From Conus ventricosus (taxonomy: Eukaryota; Mollusca; Gastropoda; Neogastropoda; Conidae), in the NCBI GenBank assembly GCA_018398815.1, contig CM031595.1, positions 139,370,059 through 139,434,058 of the forward strand: a DNA stretch of 64,000 nt. Reading direction: 5' to 3'. The notes under the pieces were generated by a model. That model did no database searches. It was not told the origin of the DNA and saw only the letters and a program-made list of their open reading frames with translations. Positions 11,022 through 21,768 of this stretch are shown piece after piece (the stretch's first letter is position 1; the number at the start of each line of letters is the position of its first letter). Both the position numbers and the translations under genes were made by a program.

Positions 11022-11440
11022 CTGCTCTCTGTGTCTCTCCCGCTCTGTCTCTCCAGCTGTCTGTATGTCTCTCTGCACCTGGGTCTCATCATCTTCTCAC
11101 CCCCGCCCCCCCCCCCCCTCTCTCTCTCCCTCCTCCTCCTCCCTCCCTCCCTTTCTCCCTCCCTCACTCCTTCCCTCACCCCCTCCACTCTCTCCCCCCC
11201 CCCCCTCTCTCTCTTTTCTCTCTCTCTCGTTTGTGTGCACCCAGCTATGATGGGGTATGAAAATTGATTTGCTCCAACTGACACAGTAGGCAGTGTGTGA
11301 AACTTGGCTGATGTTCTAACAAAATGTTAACAGAAGAAAGGGAACAAATAAAAACGTTTAGGGACTTGGGCTGATGTTCTAACAAAATACTGAAAGAAAT
11401 ACTGGAACAATTACAGATTTTGTGGTGTACCATGAGAAAG

Positions 11441-11523
<83 letters not shown>

Positions 11524-11684
11524 CTCTCTCCCCTACCCATTTCTTTCTCTCTCTTCCCACCCCCCCCACCCTCTCTCTCTTTGGATCTCTGTCCCTGTCT
11601 GTCTGTCTGTCTCTTTTACTGCTTTTCCACTTTCCATTCATGCTCCATTGTGGTTTTGTGGGTGGCTTGATCCCTATTCTCTTC

Positions 11685-11744
<60 letters not shown>

Positions 11745-11776
11745 ACTTTCTCTCCTGCCCCACCTCTGTCTGTCTG

Positions 11777-11870
<94 letters not shown>

Positions 11871-11973
11871 TCCCACCCACCTCTCACTTTCTCTTCCCCT
11901 TCTCTCTCTTTGTGTCTCTGTCTCTCTGTCCTGTCTCTCTGTTTCTCTGTCTGTTGGTCTCTCAGTCTGTCTG

Positions 11974-12030
<57 letters not shown>
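11441..12030. repeat. (TC)n arrays around a 59-C homopolymer
   Basis: TC arrays at about 11441-11560, 11803-11870 and 11976-12028, TCTG arrays near 11597-11612 and 11765-11805, and an uninterrupted C-run at 11686-11744. Ser-Leu, Arg-Glu and Pro/Gly frames across it are artefacts. Confidence 0.95.
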
Positions 12031-12032
<2 letters not shown>

Positions 12033-12240
12033 CTTTTTCTGTCTGTTCATTTGTTTGTCTCTCTGCTGTCTCCCCCCAACCCCTTCCTCTCCCCTGTCTC
12101 TCTGTTTGTCTGTCTGTCTGTGAGTGGGGGAGGGTGGGGGGTATGAACTGCAGAGAGCATTGATTCAAGAGTAATTGCTGTTCCAGACAGGTAAATTAGT
12201 AAATGACAGCAAGATTTGTGGGGTGCTTTGAGCAGGTACT

Positions 12241-12251
12241 CTGTGTGTGTG

Positions 12252-12301
<50 letters not shown>

Positions 12302-12306
12302 TGTGT

Positions 12307-12340
<34 letters not shown>

Positions 12341-12350
12341 GTTGTTGTGG
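12241..12350. repeat. (GT)n microsatellite
   Basis: GT array with single-base interruptions passing into GTTGTTG and GGTGGT. Confidence 0.95.
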
Positions 12351-12583
12351 TGGTGGCGGTGGTGGTTATTGTCATGAAGCTAAGCATATGTAAATCAACA
12401 GATCACAGTTCCATCTTACTCCCTCAGAAAGTGACAGCAAGATACTTAACTGATTGTAAGTGAAACAATCACAGAAGTCAGTCTACCAACATAATGTGCA
12501 TTAAATCATTATGACAGTCGGACAGTCCTGCCATGTCCTGCTTCAACAGCTAGCACATCATTCCATCTGTATTATCAAAAATG

Positions 12584-12960
12584 GGAGCCAGGCTGGTGTT
12601 AGTGGATAAGGTGTCGCACACTTACTCCAAGGTCAGATGTTCGATTCTCTTAAGAGTGGATCATCTGGGCAGACTTCAGTCTCCTCATGGTCCATTGGAT
12701 GGGAGATTAAACCAAATTCCCATGCCTAAATGCATGCATTGAAAAAGTCCTATGTTCATGTAAAATCCCACTTCATGTTTTTTGAGAAAAGCTGGTGAGC
12801 CAGTTGGATGGATGACATGGAAATAAGATACATGGACAATGGTGTCATCCCTGAAGGTGGAAAGTGGCTGCCTTTATGGTGGGATTAGAAATACACAAAA
12901 ACCTCACCATCCTGTTTCTAGTTGAAGAGTATGTGGGCTATTATTTTACCACCGCATATT
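12584..12960 (+). mobile_element. SINE-like element with tRNA-like head
   Basis: The head carries GTGTTAGTGGAT, like a pol III A box, and GATGTTCGATTC, like a B box (GGTTCGANTCC), about 45 bp apart as in tRNA-derived SINEs. The body, with AAAGTGGCTGCCTTTATGGT followed by GGGATTA, is shared with the element at 32545-32775. The 3' end is unclear. The family name is not known to me. Confidence 0.5.
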
Positions 12961-13335
12961 ACAAGTTCTTAGTTACCAATGTATGTCTTAAGCCTGTCTT
13001 TGGTTTTTCCTCCATTGAAATCTATGCATTGTGTCCTTAGCATGTTACAAAAATGTAGATCTGTGAGTGTTGGGAAAGTGAAAAAGATATCCTGCATCTG
13101 CCAGTGATCTGGATCTGCATCAAAATGTGTTAGGCTCATTCTTGGACCCCATGCTGTCTTTCCACCATGCTTGGTTGGATTCAGTTCTTTTGGTTTGTGT
13201 GTAACCATGCAGACAGGCAGACAGACAAACAAACTGATAGAAAATCATGACCTCCTAGACAGATGGAATACACAAAGGAACAAGTGAAAAGCTTTCTGAA
13301 GTTCTTTTCTGCCTTCTAACTTGGTGTTGACCAAT
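12961..13335. other. Non-coding sequence upstream of the zinc-finger exon
   Basis: No exon is recognised. It is most likely the 3' part of an intron whose upstream exon was not found, since the next coding exon begins with two bases of a split codon. Confidence 0.5.
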
Positions 13336-13494
13336 GTAGATAGTACCACAGGGTTTTTTTTTTTAGACAAAGTAAATGATACTGCTGGCTCTGTTGACTG
13401 TTTTTGTTTTGTTTGTAGATAGTACCACAGGGTTTTTTTTTTAGACAAAGTAAAATGATACTGCTGGCTCTGTTGACTGTTTTTGTTTTGTTTG
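13336..13494. repeat. 79-bp tandem duplication next to a splice acceptor
   Basis: Two near-identical copies start at 13336 and 13415 with GTAGATAGTACCACAGGG and end in a T-rich TGTTTTTGTTTTGTTTG tract. The second copy supplies part of the pyrimidine tract of the acceptor at 13507-13508. The start of copy 2 (TTGTTTTGTTTGTAG, AG at 13417-13418) is itself an acceptor-like sequence. Confidence 0.85.
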
Positions 13495-13508
13495 TTTTTT
13501 TCTACCAG

Positions 13509-13609
13509 ATTTGAAAGCAGCCCCTGTGCAGTCTTTGCTGAAGTGTCTGGTGTGTGGGGACAAGTCATCGGGTGTCCATTATGGCGTGCTGGCCTGCGAG
13601 GGCTGCAAG
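13509..13609 (+). CDS. Nuclear receptor exon: first zinc finger
   Basis: Encodes LKAAPVQSLLKCLVCGDKSS and then the rest of zinc finger 1, ending in the P-box CEGCK. All four zinc-binding cysteines are present (CLVC and CEGC). The P-box, completed as CEGCKGFF by the next exon, is the standard one for AGGTCA half-sites. The acceptor TTTTTTTCTACCAG and donor GTCAGT fit the consensus. The first two bases complete a codon begun in an unseen upstream exon. The finger-1/finger-2 junction immediately after CEGCK is an intron position often seen in nuclear receptor genes. Confidence 0.93.
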
Positions 13610-13876
13610 GTCAGTCAGTGGCATTATTCACCCCGTTTATCACAACAGTTCTGCTTTTACACCTCCTTACCCTCCCCCCCCCACCTCCCTTTGTCCACAC
13701 CCCCCTTGCTTTCTTCCCCATCTCCTTCCCCCTCCCCTCTCCACCTCCCCCAACAGAAATGGCAAGATTCAGAAAAAAAAAAAAAAATCAAAAACCAAGA
13801 TTGTAGAAGAAAACAGATGCACCTCCTCCTTTGCCTTCTTCATTGTTCTCTACCCACTCCCCCTCCTTCCTCCCCA

Positions 13877-14049
13877 TTCCTACACCCAAATCCCCTACCA
13901 CTTCTCCCCATCCCTCCCCATTCCTACACCCAATCCCCTACCACTTCTCCCCATCCCTCCCCATTCCTACACCCAATCCCCTACCACTTCTCCCCATCCC
14001 TCCCCATTCCTACACCCAATCCCCTACCACTTCTCTCCATCCCTCCCTT
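13877..14049. repeat. 43-bp minisatellite, 4 copies
   Basis: Unit begins TTCCTACACCCAATCCCCTA and continues CCACTTCTCCCCATCCCTCC. Copies start at 13877, 13921, 13964 and 14007 and are almost identical. The Pro/Ser-rich open frames crossing it continue out of the zinc-finger exon and are intronic. Confidence 0.95.
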
Positions 14050-14258
14050 CTCTTTCTGTACCATGTATTTTATAGTGAAACAGCTGTGCGGTCAGCATGT
14101 GTGCCCAGGTAATTGATATAGAACGGTTGAAAATTATCCACCACAGGGCAGCAGCAGCAGCAACAGATGGTGGTCTTGTTGTGGTGACAAGATATAGTGG
14201 TGACATGGTGCTGTTCATGTTATTACTTTGTGAGAGGATGGGAGAGACAAGAGTACCT

Positions 14259-14261
<3 letters not shown>

Positions 14262-14310
<49 letters not shown>
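14262..14310. repeat. (TG)n microsatellite
   Basis: Pure TG array inside the intron. Confidence 0.95.
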
Positions 14311-14312
<2 letters not shown>

Positions 14313-15006
14313 CGCAGTTTAATGAGTTTACCCCTGCAGTTTTGTGAATGCGTTTGATTAATTGAAAAAAAAAACCCACCCAGTAATGCTAATTAGAGAC
14401 AAAAAGCTGTTTCAGTCTTTACCTTCATTATAAATCATTTAGAAAATGAAGTGCTTAATGTTCAAAATTATCATATTCAAAATGAGGTGCATTATAATCA
14501 TATTCCCTTTCCTCAGAATCTGACAGGAGATAACGTTCTGTCACAACAGAAACAACCACCATAAATCATGCAGAATCAGTGAAAAACTAGCCAATGAATT
14601 ATGCATATTCAGAGTAATATTGGTGAATTGCATAATGAAAGGTACATTAGGCTTTTTATCTTTTGTGTATTGCTGTAGCGCAACCTTGTGCACTTGGTTA
14701 AAGAGTAAGGACATCAGTTCATTAAAGCAACTGAACCATTGCCTGGCTGTTTAATCATATATAGATGAATAGATAATAGGTGGATAAATAAATGAATCAG
14801 TCTATAAATAAGTGAACTGAATACTATATAAGCAAACAAGCAAGTAGACAACAAAGTAGTAAAACCAAGTGAATGACAAGATATTTTTTGTATGTGTACA
14901 AGCATTTCAATTCATAGGATTTTCACTCCATTTCCTGAACAACAAAGACCTTGAGATAAGATCTTGCTGTACTGTGGCACTGAACTTTGACATGCGCATT
15001 GTCCAG

Positions 15007-15157
15007 GGCTTCTTTCGCCGGGCACTGCAGAATGTGGGGGATCCAGCTCGCAAGAAGTGTTTCTACAACAAGAACTGTGAGATCAACATGCAGACCCGCA
15101 ACAGGTGTCAGTACTGCCGCCTACAGAAATGCCTGGCTCTTGGCATGTCACGGTCAG
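15007..15157 (+). CDS. Nuclear receptor exon: second zinc finger
   Basis: Starts [18 protein letters not shown] and ends GMSRS plus one base. The four cysteines of finger 2 are present: CFYNKNC (D-box with five residues between cysteines, the usual spacing) and [28 protein letters not shown] is close to the NR1 consensus. The segment [14 protein letters not shown] is longer and less typical than the RSIQ-x-YRC of E75/Rev-erb. The exon begins in phase 0 and the donor is CAG|GTGCGT, leaving one base for the next exon. Confidence 0.93.
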
Positions 15158-16028
15158 GTGCGTGATGCCTATCTATCTGTATCTGTATATCTATCTGATA
15201 TATAGAACACATCGTGTGTGTCCGCCTATTTGTGTGTCTGTGTGAAGTCTGTCTTTATTCTTTTTTATACACTTCCACAGTTTTTCTTGATCTTCTCGAA
15301 ATTTTGGCATGGCATACTGGCCAGATCACGAGTGAATCAGTTTTGTGCTAGAAAGTTGCATAAGTAGAATTTTGAATGTGACCATAAAGCAAATAAAAGT
15401 GATCTTGGGTATCAAAGTGAGTCAGACACGTGCATTGTTGATGCTGGTGTTCATATAGCAAAGGTTTTGGCAATAGTTAGTGCCTTTCTGTGGACTCATT
15501 TCCTTATGTCTAGAGGTCTCTGTTTTCTCCTTCATTATCACTGGATGTCTTGTCTGTTTCGTCCAGTTGTGAGGGTGGAAAGGGTCATCTTATCAGCTGC
15601 GCTCTGATCATTGTAAATGTCACTCTGGTCAAGGTCTGGATGTTTTTGTTGTCGTCTCTGTTCCTGGTGAACGACCAATGTCATAGCCTCATCACACATC
15701 ATAGGTCAGACTGCAGGATCAGTGGGCACATCCTTAAAGTTCTCCTTCAGAAGCAGGGCAGGGCAGGGAGGGAGGGGGTAGAATCGATGGGATGGAGTCC
15801 CAGAGTTCCTGGTTCCCCCTTTTCCTTCTGTTTTTTTTGTTTAAAAGGGACATGTTCAGTGAATGGATACCTTACAGTCTTCCAGGAGAGGTCCCCATTG
15901 CACTAAAAACACATTGCCTTCAACATCAGGGGCCAGGGATGGGAGGTAAAGTGCTGACTTTCTGAATGGGCATTGCCCCTGATACCACAGAGGCCTAGGC
16001 AGTCCGTGGATTCTTGTCTCAGTTTGTG

Positions 16029-16052
16029 AACCCCCCCCCCCCCCCCCCCCCC
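16029..16052. repeat. Poly-C tract
   Basis: A C-run of about 24 bases within the intron. Confidence 0.85.
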
Positions 16053-16887
16053 ACCCCACCTCAGTCTATTAGACCTTGATCTGCCCAGGAAACAGTACTT
16101 TTCATATGTAGTCCTTCATGTTCAGAAAGGCACAGATTCATTACAAGTCCACCTATGAATTTTGTAAATGGAATAATTCACACTCTCACAACCTTGTCTG
16201 CATTATTATGAAAGGTGAAGAAACCCAACATGTGGTCTACAGTTACTTCAAATCATTTAATTCACAGTCCATGCTGTTTGTCGTGCATTCAGCTCATCAT
16301 GCTGCTCCATTGAGGGTTGTGTTTTACTTCCATGTTTTTGTTCTTCATGTGCCTTTGTCGGTTGGAAAGGAGAGTGGCAACCAGCTTTACCCCAAGCATC
16401 ACCACCACATGTTTGTTGAGCTCTTCTGTTCTCTCACAGTGCCAGAAATCATTGAATGACACCAGTGTTGTGGTCAGTGAGTTGCAGTGTTAATGTGGCC
16501 TGAGGTCGAAGTGTGAGGTCGCAGACAGGTCACAGAGTCATGGGTGGGTCATGCGGGATGTGACTGCTTGTTGTCCCAGGGACTGTCCCAAACCTTGACC
16601 AGTCTAAACTCGGCATTGCTCTCATTGCTCTCATCGTGTTGTTCACCTTGCATGCTCACACATGCACATGTGCACACACGCACTTACTGACTAAACACAT
16701 GCAAGCATGCTTATGTGCATACATGCAGCACACTGAAAGTCAGTGTGTATGCGTGCGTGTGTATGTGAGTGCGTGTGCAGAAGAAAAAATTCAACAGAGT
16801 AATGCTCAGAGTTGAGACTGGACAACGTTGGGAAGAATACTTGGAGAGGAAGACTGTGCATGCGTGCGTGCATGTGCGTGCATGCAT

Positions 16888-16888
<1 letters not shown>

Positions 16889-16924
<36 letters not shown>

Positions 16925-16990
16925 ACGCCACGCCACGCCACGCCACGCCACGCCACGCCACGCCACGCCACGCCACGCCACGCCACGCCA

Positions 16991-17050
<60 letters not shown>

Positions 17051-17052
17051 CA

Positions 17053-17085
<33 letters not shown>

Positions 17086-17086
17086 T
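16889..17086. repeat. Compound (CA)n-(CCACG)n-(CACG)n-(CA)n array
   Basis: A CA array gives way to about 14 copies of the pentamer CCACG (about 16922-16990), then about 15 copies of the tetramer CACG (to about 17050), then CA again. Because 5 and 4 are both prime to 3, all six frames are open over most of it. None is coding. Confidence 0.95.
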
Positions 17087-17549
17087 CCCTCCCTCCCTTT
17101 CATTGTCTGTGATGTATATGACCTTGCCCTCGCAGTTATAAATCACTTGTTTGCTGTCTTTTTCTGTAATAGATTTGAACCTCAAAGACTGAATTTTCAT
17201 TTGCATATGTGATTCATCCTCAAACTACCAATTCTGTTTGTAAATGCTAATCCTTGTTGTTGTTGTTTTATGTAGTAGGCTCATGTTCAGTCACTGTAGA
17301 AATGCTTGCGAAGGTAGATATTCATCTGAATTATCCATGATGGGACAAGTATTTGTAATATGAAACGTATCTGATTTATTTCATAATCAGCATTTCATGA
17401 GGTATCTTTTCGTAATGTTATATTAATTTTGTGTCTGAAACCGAAATAGATGTGGCATAATTTTTGTAATTACGATTTAATGCAGTTTGCAGGGAAAATC
17501 ATTTGTTATCATAATCTGACTTGAAGCGGTGTTCTTTGTTTGTATGCAG

Positions 17550-19077
17550 CTGCCAAACTGGGTCGTCGTTCACGCAAAATGCGCGAGATGATCCGCAACA
17601 TTGAAGACACTCAGACAGAGCAGGCTTTGCATGGGCTGCTGAGCCTGAACCCGGACATCAACTCCAGCACGGCCAGTCCCTCTGCTGTCAGTCCCTCCAT
17701 GCTGCCTGCCCCGTCCTGCCCGTGTCTCTGGCTGTGGGCGTTGGGGTCAGCTCCACCGTCGGGCCTCCCAACAACAGCAGCACAACACCCAACAGCATGG
17801 CGCTGAGTGATCCCCCTTCCCAGTCTTCCATGGTGGCGCTGTCCATGCTACTCAAACAGCGGTCTGGTGTCAGTCACCTGATTGGCCAGCCCATGGTGGC
17901 CACCGACCCTCATGTCCAAGCCATGCATGTGTCCTCCCATGCCAATGGCCGTGGCAAAGAGTTCCGCCCTCCAGAGGACTCTGGCAGTGAAGAGGAGAAA
18001 CCTCTCATGTTGAAGGTGGAGCGGGTGCCACAGACAGAGACCATTACATCGCAATCCCAGAACCCCCCTCTTTCACCCCCGGACCCTCGTGTTCTTCCTC
18101 TCGGCTCTCCCGTTTGTTCGTCCCCTTCATCGTCTTCGGCGGCAGTGACTTTGATGTCCATGGTGGCCTCTCACTCTGTGGCTCACAGCCAGGGGGAGGG
18201 GGAGGGGTCGGTGGTGGGGTCCATGTTGCAGGCCCCGCCCCAGCTGCAGTACACTCTGGCCCGGCCCCAGCTGCTGGTGAAGACAGAGAACACCAGCGTG
18301 CCCCAGGTGCTGATCAAGAACGAGCTGGGTGGCCACACTGCACAAGCCATTATCGGTGCTCCAGTCCTGTCCAGTTCGCTGACCAGCTCCTCGCTGAGCG
18401 GTCGATCGGAGCCGCTGCCCATGGCTCAGCTCACCATTCCCCTCCCTCTCCATGCGCAGCCGTCTGTGATCGTACAAAACGCCACGCTGGACTTGCGCAA
18501 AAAGTTGGACGAACAAATCAGTCGCAGCCCCATCAAGAAGCGGCCCTACATCCGTCCTCTATGCTGGAGGAGGAGGGGGACAGCGGGGGGCGACGGCAGT
18601 CCCAAGTCGCTGGAGGTGCCGAAGTCCAAAGAGAGGAGGTTCAGTGTGCCGGAACACCAGGAGCCCAGCCAGTCCTCCGATGTGTTCACCGCTGCCCGCT
18701 CACCGGACAGTCTGTCGGGGCGCTACGACATGATGAAGGAAGCTCTGAGACCGGTCAGCTCACAGGCTGACACCTGCCAACCCATGGTGGTGTCTGTGAA
18801 GAGGAACAGAGCCCCCTTCCCCTCCTCCTCTCCTGCTCCTTCCTCGTCCTCGGCCTCCTCCTCAATGTCTATTGCCAAAAAGCACGAGGAGGAGGCCAAA
18901 CTGACAGTGCCCTACATGATTTCTCGTCTTCATGAGTCATATCACACGACCTTCACCTTCCTCAACGATCGCCTGCGAGAGATGAAGCTGAAGCTGAGGG
19001 ACTACAACCACCAGAACGCCATGGAGCGAATGATCGGCAGGATCATCTCACAGAATCTCTCTCCCCCAGAGAATGTT
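17550..19077 (+). CDS. Nuclear receptor exon: CTE, long hinge, start of LBD
   Basis: The first bases complete Ala, giving AAKLGRRSRKMREMIRNIED, the C-terminal extension of the DNA-binding domain. A hinge of about 450 residues rich in Ser and Pro follows, with basic patches (SPIKKRPYIRP; KSKERRFSVPE). It also has three sumoylation-type motifs: LKVE (18010-18021), VKTE (18277-18288) and IKNE (18313-18324). The exon ends in LTVPYMISRLHESYHTTFTF, which fits LBD helix 1. The reading frame changes between about 17701 and 17722. One base missing from the C4 run at 17709-17712 would explain it and restore phase. The donor is GTT|GTAAGC and the exon then ends in phase 0. It is unusually large, 1.5 kb. 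Confidence 0.85.
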
Positions 19078-21441
19078 GTAAGCACAACTACTTACGTTTG
19101 AATCTTATTTAGTATTGAATGTCATGGTCAAGAAATAGGTGGAGAACCAGAGGCAAAAGAGGAAGGTTTAAGCAACTTTTGAGTGTGAGTTCTTGTATTT
19201 CAGTATGCTGGCAAAAAGGGGGAGAAAGATGAAAGAAGAGGGTAGAATTGTATCCAGACAAGGAACTACTTTAAATGATAATGGTCTTTGTTGTTGTCCA
19301 TGTTGTGGTAACATTTGTAGCACAGAATTGAGAGTAGGGGACATAGGGGTAGAAATCTGGAGTAGTAGTCATGCTCTTGCAGAATTTTTTTAATCACATC
19401 TTCTTGCTGATTGATACCGTAGATTTGATGCTAATTGTAGATTTGTCACACAGCTTTATTGCCAGTCGAGATTATCATTTCCAACCATTTAAAATATCAG
19501 ATAATCCATCAACAGGTACTTGCAAGGTATCTGCTTTTCATTAGAGTTGCTGTTTTTGGTTGTTGTTTTCTTGTTTGTTTTTCAAGAAAATTCATTAGGA
19601 AGACAACTTGTCTTAATACAAACATTTTTAAAGAAACCTGACGCAAATTTTTGTGAAGGATGAGTTTGCATGAACAGCCAGTTAAAATACATTGAGGCAG
19701 ATGTACAGAACTGGAGTGGTTTGAGGTATGGAGCAGGAATGGTCTGAGGTGCAAAAGTAAAATAGTTAGAGGTACTCAGGTGGAGTAGTGTGAGGCACAC
19801 ACAGTGGTTTGAGGGACAGAGGTGGAATGGTCGTCATACACCGTGGGGATGCTTTGAGAGCAGGAAATCAAGAAAACATGATGTGAAATGGGTAAATAGT
19901 GAGTGGTTACTGAACCAGTGCTGATGTCCCATGCTGTCCAGTCCTGGTTATGGGTGTTGAGATGATCACAGGTTGTGGAATTACTGAATTGTAATATGAC
20001 GTCTCCCCCTCCAGTTGTCAGCGTTTCCCGATTTTTGTTTCTGACAGCATGCCTGCACAGGGCTCCCTTTGGCTATTGCTTGAAAGCAGTCATCTGTCTC
20101 CCCCTCACCCCCCCCCCCCTCCTGCTTCCCTCCCTCCCTCCACCTCAGAATTGAATTCTGACGGGTCATCATTGAACATCAGAATCATTTCATTGAAGTT
20201 TCAGCCAATTATCAAACATTTCCATTTTGCCTTTGTATGTCTGGCACATAATTTGACTCGCACAAATATGTGAGGCATTGTGTGCAGGTACATTTGTGTT
20301 TGGCTGTGTCAGGATACAAACAGTACCTCTTTTAATTTATGCTCACTGTGTAAACACAGTAACTGGTTGGTGGAGCTCAGGCTGCAAAGATTGAACTGTG
20401 GTTACGCTCAGTCCAGAATTTGAAAGGGCTGGCTCAAGTGACTGTTACATTTCAATTTTAAATTGGTCTGTGGACACATGAAGCATATTTTTGATGGGAT
20501 GTGGCACGACATAGAAATGGGAGTCCTGTCTGCATAAAACTGTTTCCATATATGCTAGAAAAATGACAATGACTTCTTCTGTTTTTCACCTATAACTCAT
20601 TTGACATTGTGTCCAGATATATATTTTTTTACATTTAATTTTTTCAAGTAAAACTTACTTAGTGCCTGCACACCCTAGATTTCAAAGGGAACTTTAAAAA
20701 AAAGTTTGTGGTTCTTCCACGCCTTAGAACAGGCAGGAATTGCAAGAGATGTGGAATCAGAAATTCAGAGGCCAGCATTGAATATTGTGAAAAAGCCAGG
20801 ATTAAACATGGAATAATCATAACAAATCCGGTATGTTGCATGCGTTGCTGGCATTTTTACTTTGGATGGATGGAATGGTCAAAAAAAGAGACGCTAAATT
20901 GACTTGTACCCTCTGATGTTGCCACAGTTGTGGAAAACTTCAGGAAGATTGAATGTTTTTGGTTTGATTTTAGAGCCATCACTTCATTGGTCAAGGGGAC
21001 ATAATCAGTTTAGTATGGGTATTTTCTGTACATCAGCTTGTTTAGAGAAGCTTTGTATTTACATCAGCTTGTTGATGGATTTTTTTTTTAACTGACAGGG
21101 TTTGAGCACTTGAATAACTTGCCCAAAGAAACAGCAACAAAGGAAGACTTTGTACTTTTCTGCATTTTATAGATGAGTGTTTGGAACATGGGATTGTGTC
21201 AGTAAATTTTATTGTCTAACTGAACAAGGATAGCATTTTATGGCTTGTCAGTTTCTTCAAAACCAGGCGAACATGGCTGTAAAGCTGAAAGACCCTGATA
21301 TGCCATGAAATTATGTTCTGTTGGGGGTCTGAATTTGTTTTTTCTCGGTTCTTCATTCCAGTTTCCATCCCTCTATCCTTCGAGTGTGTTGTGTGTGTGC
21401 CATGGGATGTTATTGTGTTGTTCTGTATGATCCATGGGAAG
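19078..21441 (+). other. Intron before the helix-3 exon
   Basis: AT-rich. A C-run lies near 20109-20118. It includes an acceptor-like TTTTTTTTTAACTGACAG at about 21080-21098 whose downstream frame does not fit. Nothing else is recognised. Confidence 0.7.
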
Positions 21442-21645
21442 CAACTCGGGAAGGACCGCTGTTGTGTACATGTGTATGGTGCTGATGACCAGGACAACCA
21501 GATAGGAGAGGCGTGCTGGCAGGGGTTCCAGATGCGCCTGAACAGAACTATACAGGACGTTGTCATCTTCGCCAAGAAATTACCTGGCTTTGCTGCTCTC
21601 GACCAGGATGATCAGATTTCACTGATCAAAGGTGGATGTTTTGAG
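21442..21645 (+). CDS. Nuclear receptor exon: LBD helices 3-5
   Basis: Encodes IGEACWQGFQMRLNRTIQDV, then VIFAKKLPGFAALDQDDQIS and LIKGGCFE. FAKKLPGF...DQ.DQISLIK is the nuclear-receptor LBD signature of helices 3-5, including the conserved helix-3 Lys used in coactivator binding. The 3' end is firm (GAG|GTATGT, phase 0). The 5' end is uncertain: AG at 21440-21441, 21452-21453 and 21500-21501 all give phase 0, and 21442 is chosen only because it gives the longest fitting exon. Confidence 0.85.
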
Positions 21646-21712
21646 GTATGTGTGTGTGGTGTTTGTGTATGGATGTTAATGTGTTTATGTATGTGTGTTG
21701 CTTATACATGTA

Positions 21713-21768
<56 letters not shown>

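Larger units (their letters stand above)
9010..11670. repeat. Segmental unit C of the triplication
   Basis: Carries the same ordered blocks: GACTCGCCTCTGCTTCACC (9038); CATTGCGGATTTACGTGGG (9402); CGAAGCCACGGAGCTAAATG (9561); AP-1/RORE (9685-9705); GAGGATCGGAGATAATAG (about 9737); GCCCTTTCAGGCTAATGTAT (10242); a TCTCAGGGTGCCC block (10957); half-sites (11000-11021); AACAGAAGAAAGGGAAC (11330); and TTCCACTTTCCATTC (11625). The offset from the B composite site to the C composite site is 2158 bp. Confidence 0.7.
13610..15006 (+). other. Intron between the two zinc-finger exons
   Basis: GTCAGT donor, AG acceptor at 15005-15006. It contains the 43-bp minisatellite at 13877-14049 and a (TG)n array at 14262-14310. 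The remainder is AT-rich with nothing recognised. Confidence 0.85.
15158..17549 (+). other. Intron after the second zinc finger
   Basis: Runs from GTGCGT to TATGCAG. It contains a C-run (16029-16052) and the pentamer/tetramer array at 16889-17086. No internal exon is recognised. Confidence 0.85.

Noticed and set aside
12584..12665. A functional tRNA gene
   Set aside because: A- and B-box-like sequences exist, but the cloverleaf cannot be folded and the 3' sequence continues as a repeat shared with 32545-32775, so a SINE head is more likely.
13511..14116. A 201-codon frame starting at the first zinc-finger exon
   Set aside because: After CEGCK it runs through a GTCAGT donor into intron and the 43-bp minisatellite. 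The second finger is supplied by the exon at 15007.
17722..19101. A separate 459-codon gene starting at 17722
   Set aside because: The start codon would be GTG and the sequence continues the receptor hinge after a one-base frame break. The last seven codons are past the splice donor.
21099..21170. Extra receptor exon after TTTTTTTTTAACTGACAG
   Set aside because: The upstream exon ends in phase 0, and in that phase the sequence stops at the fifth codon. No LBD similarity.
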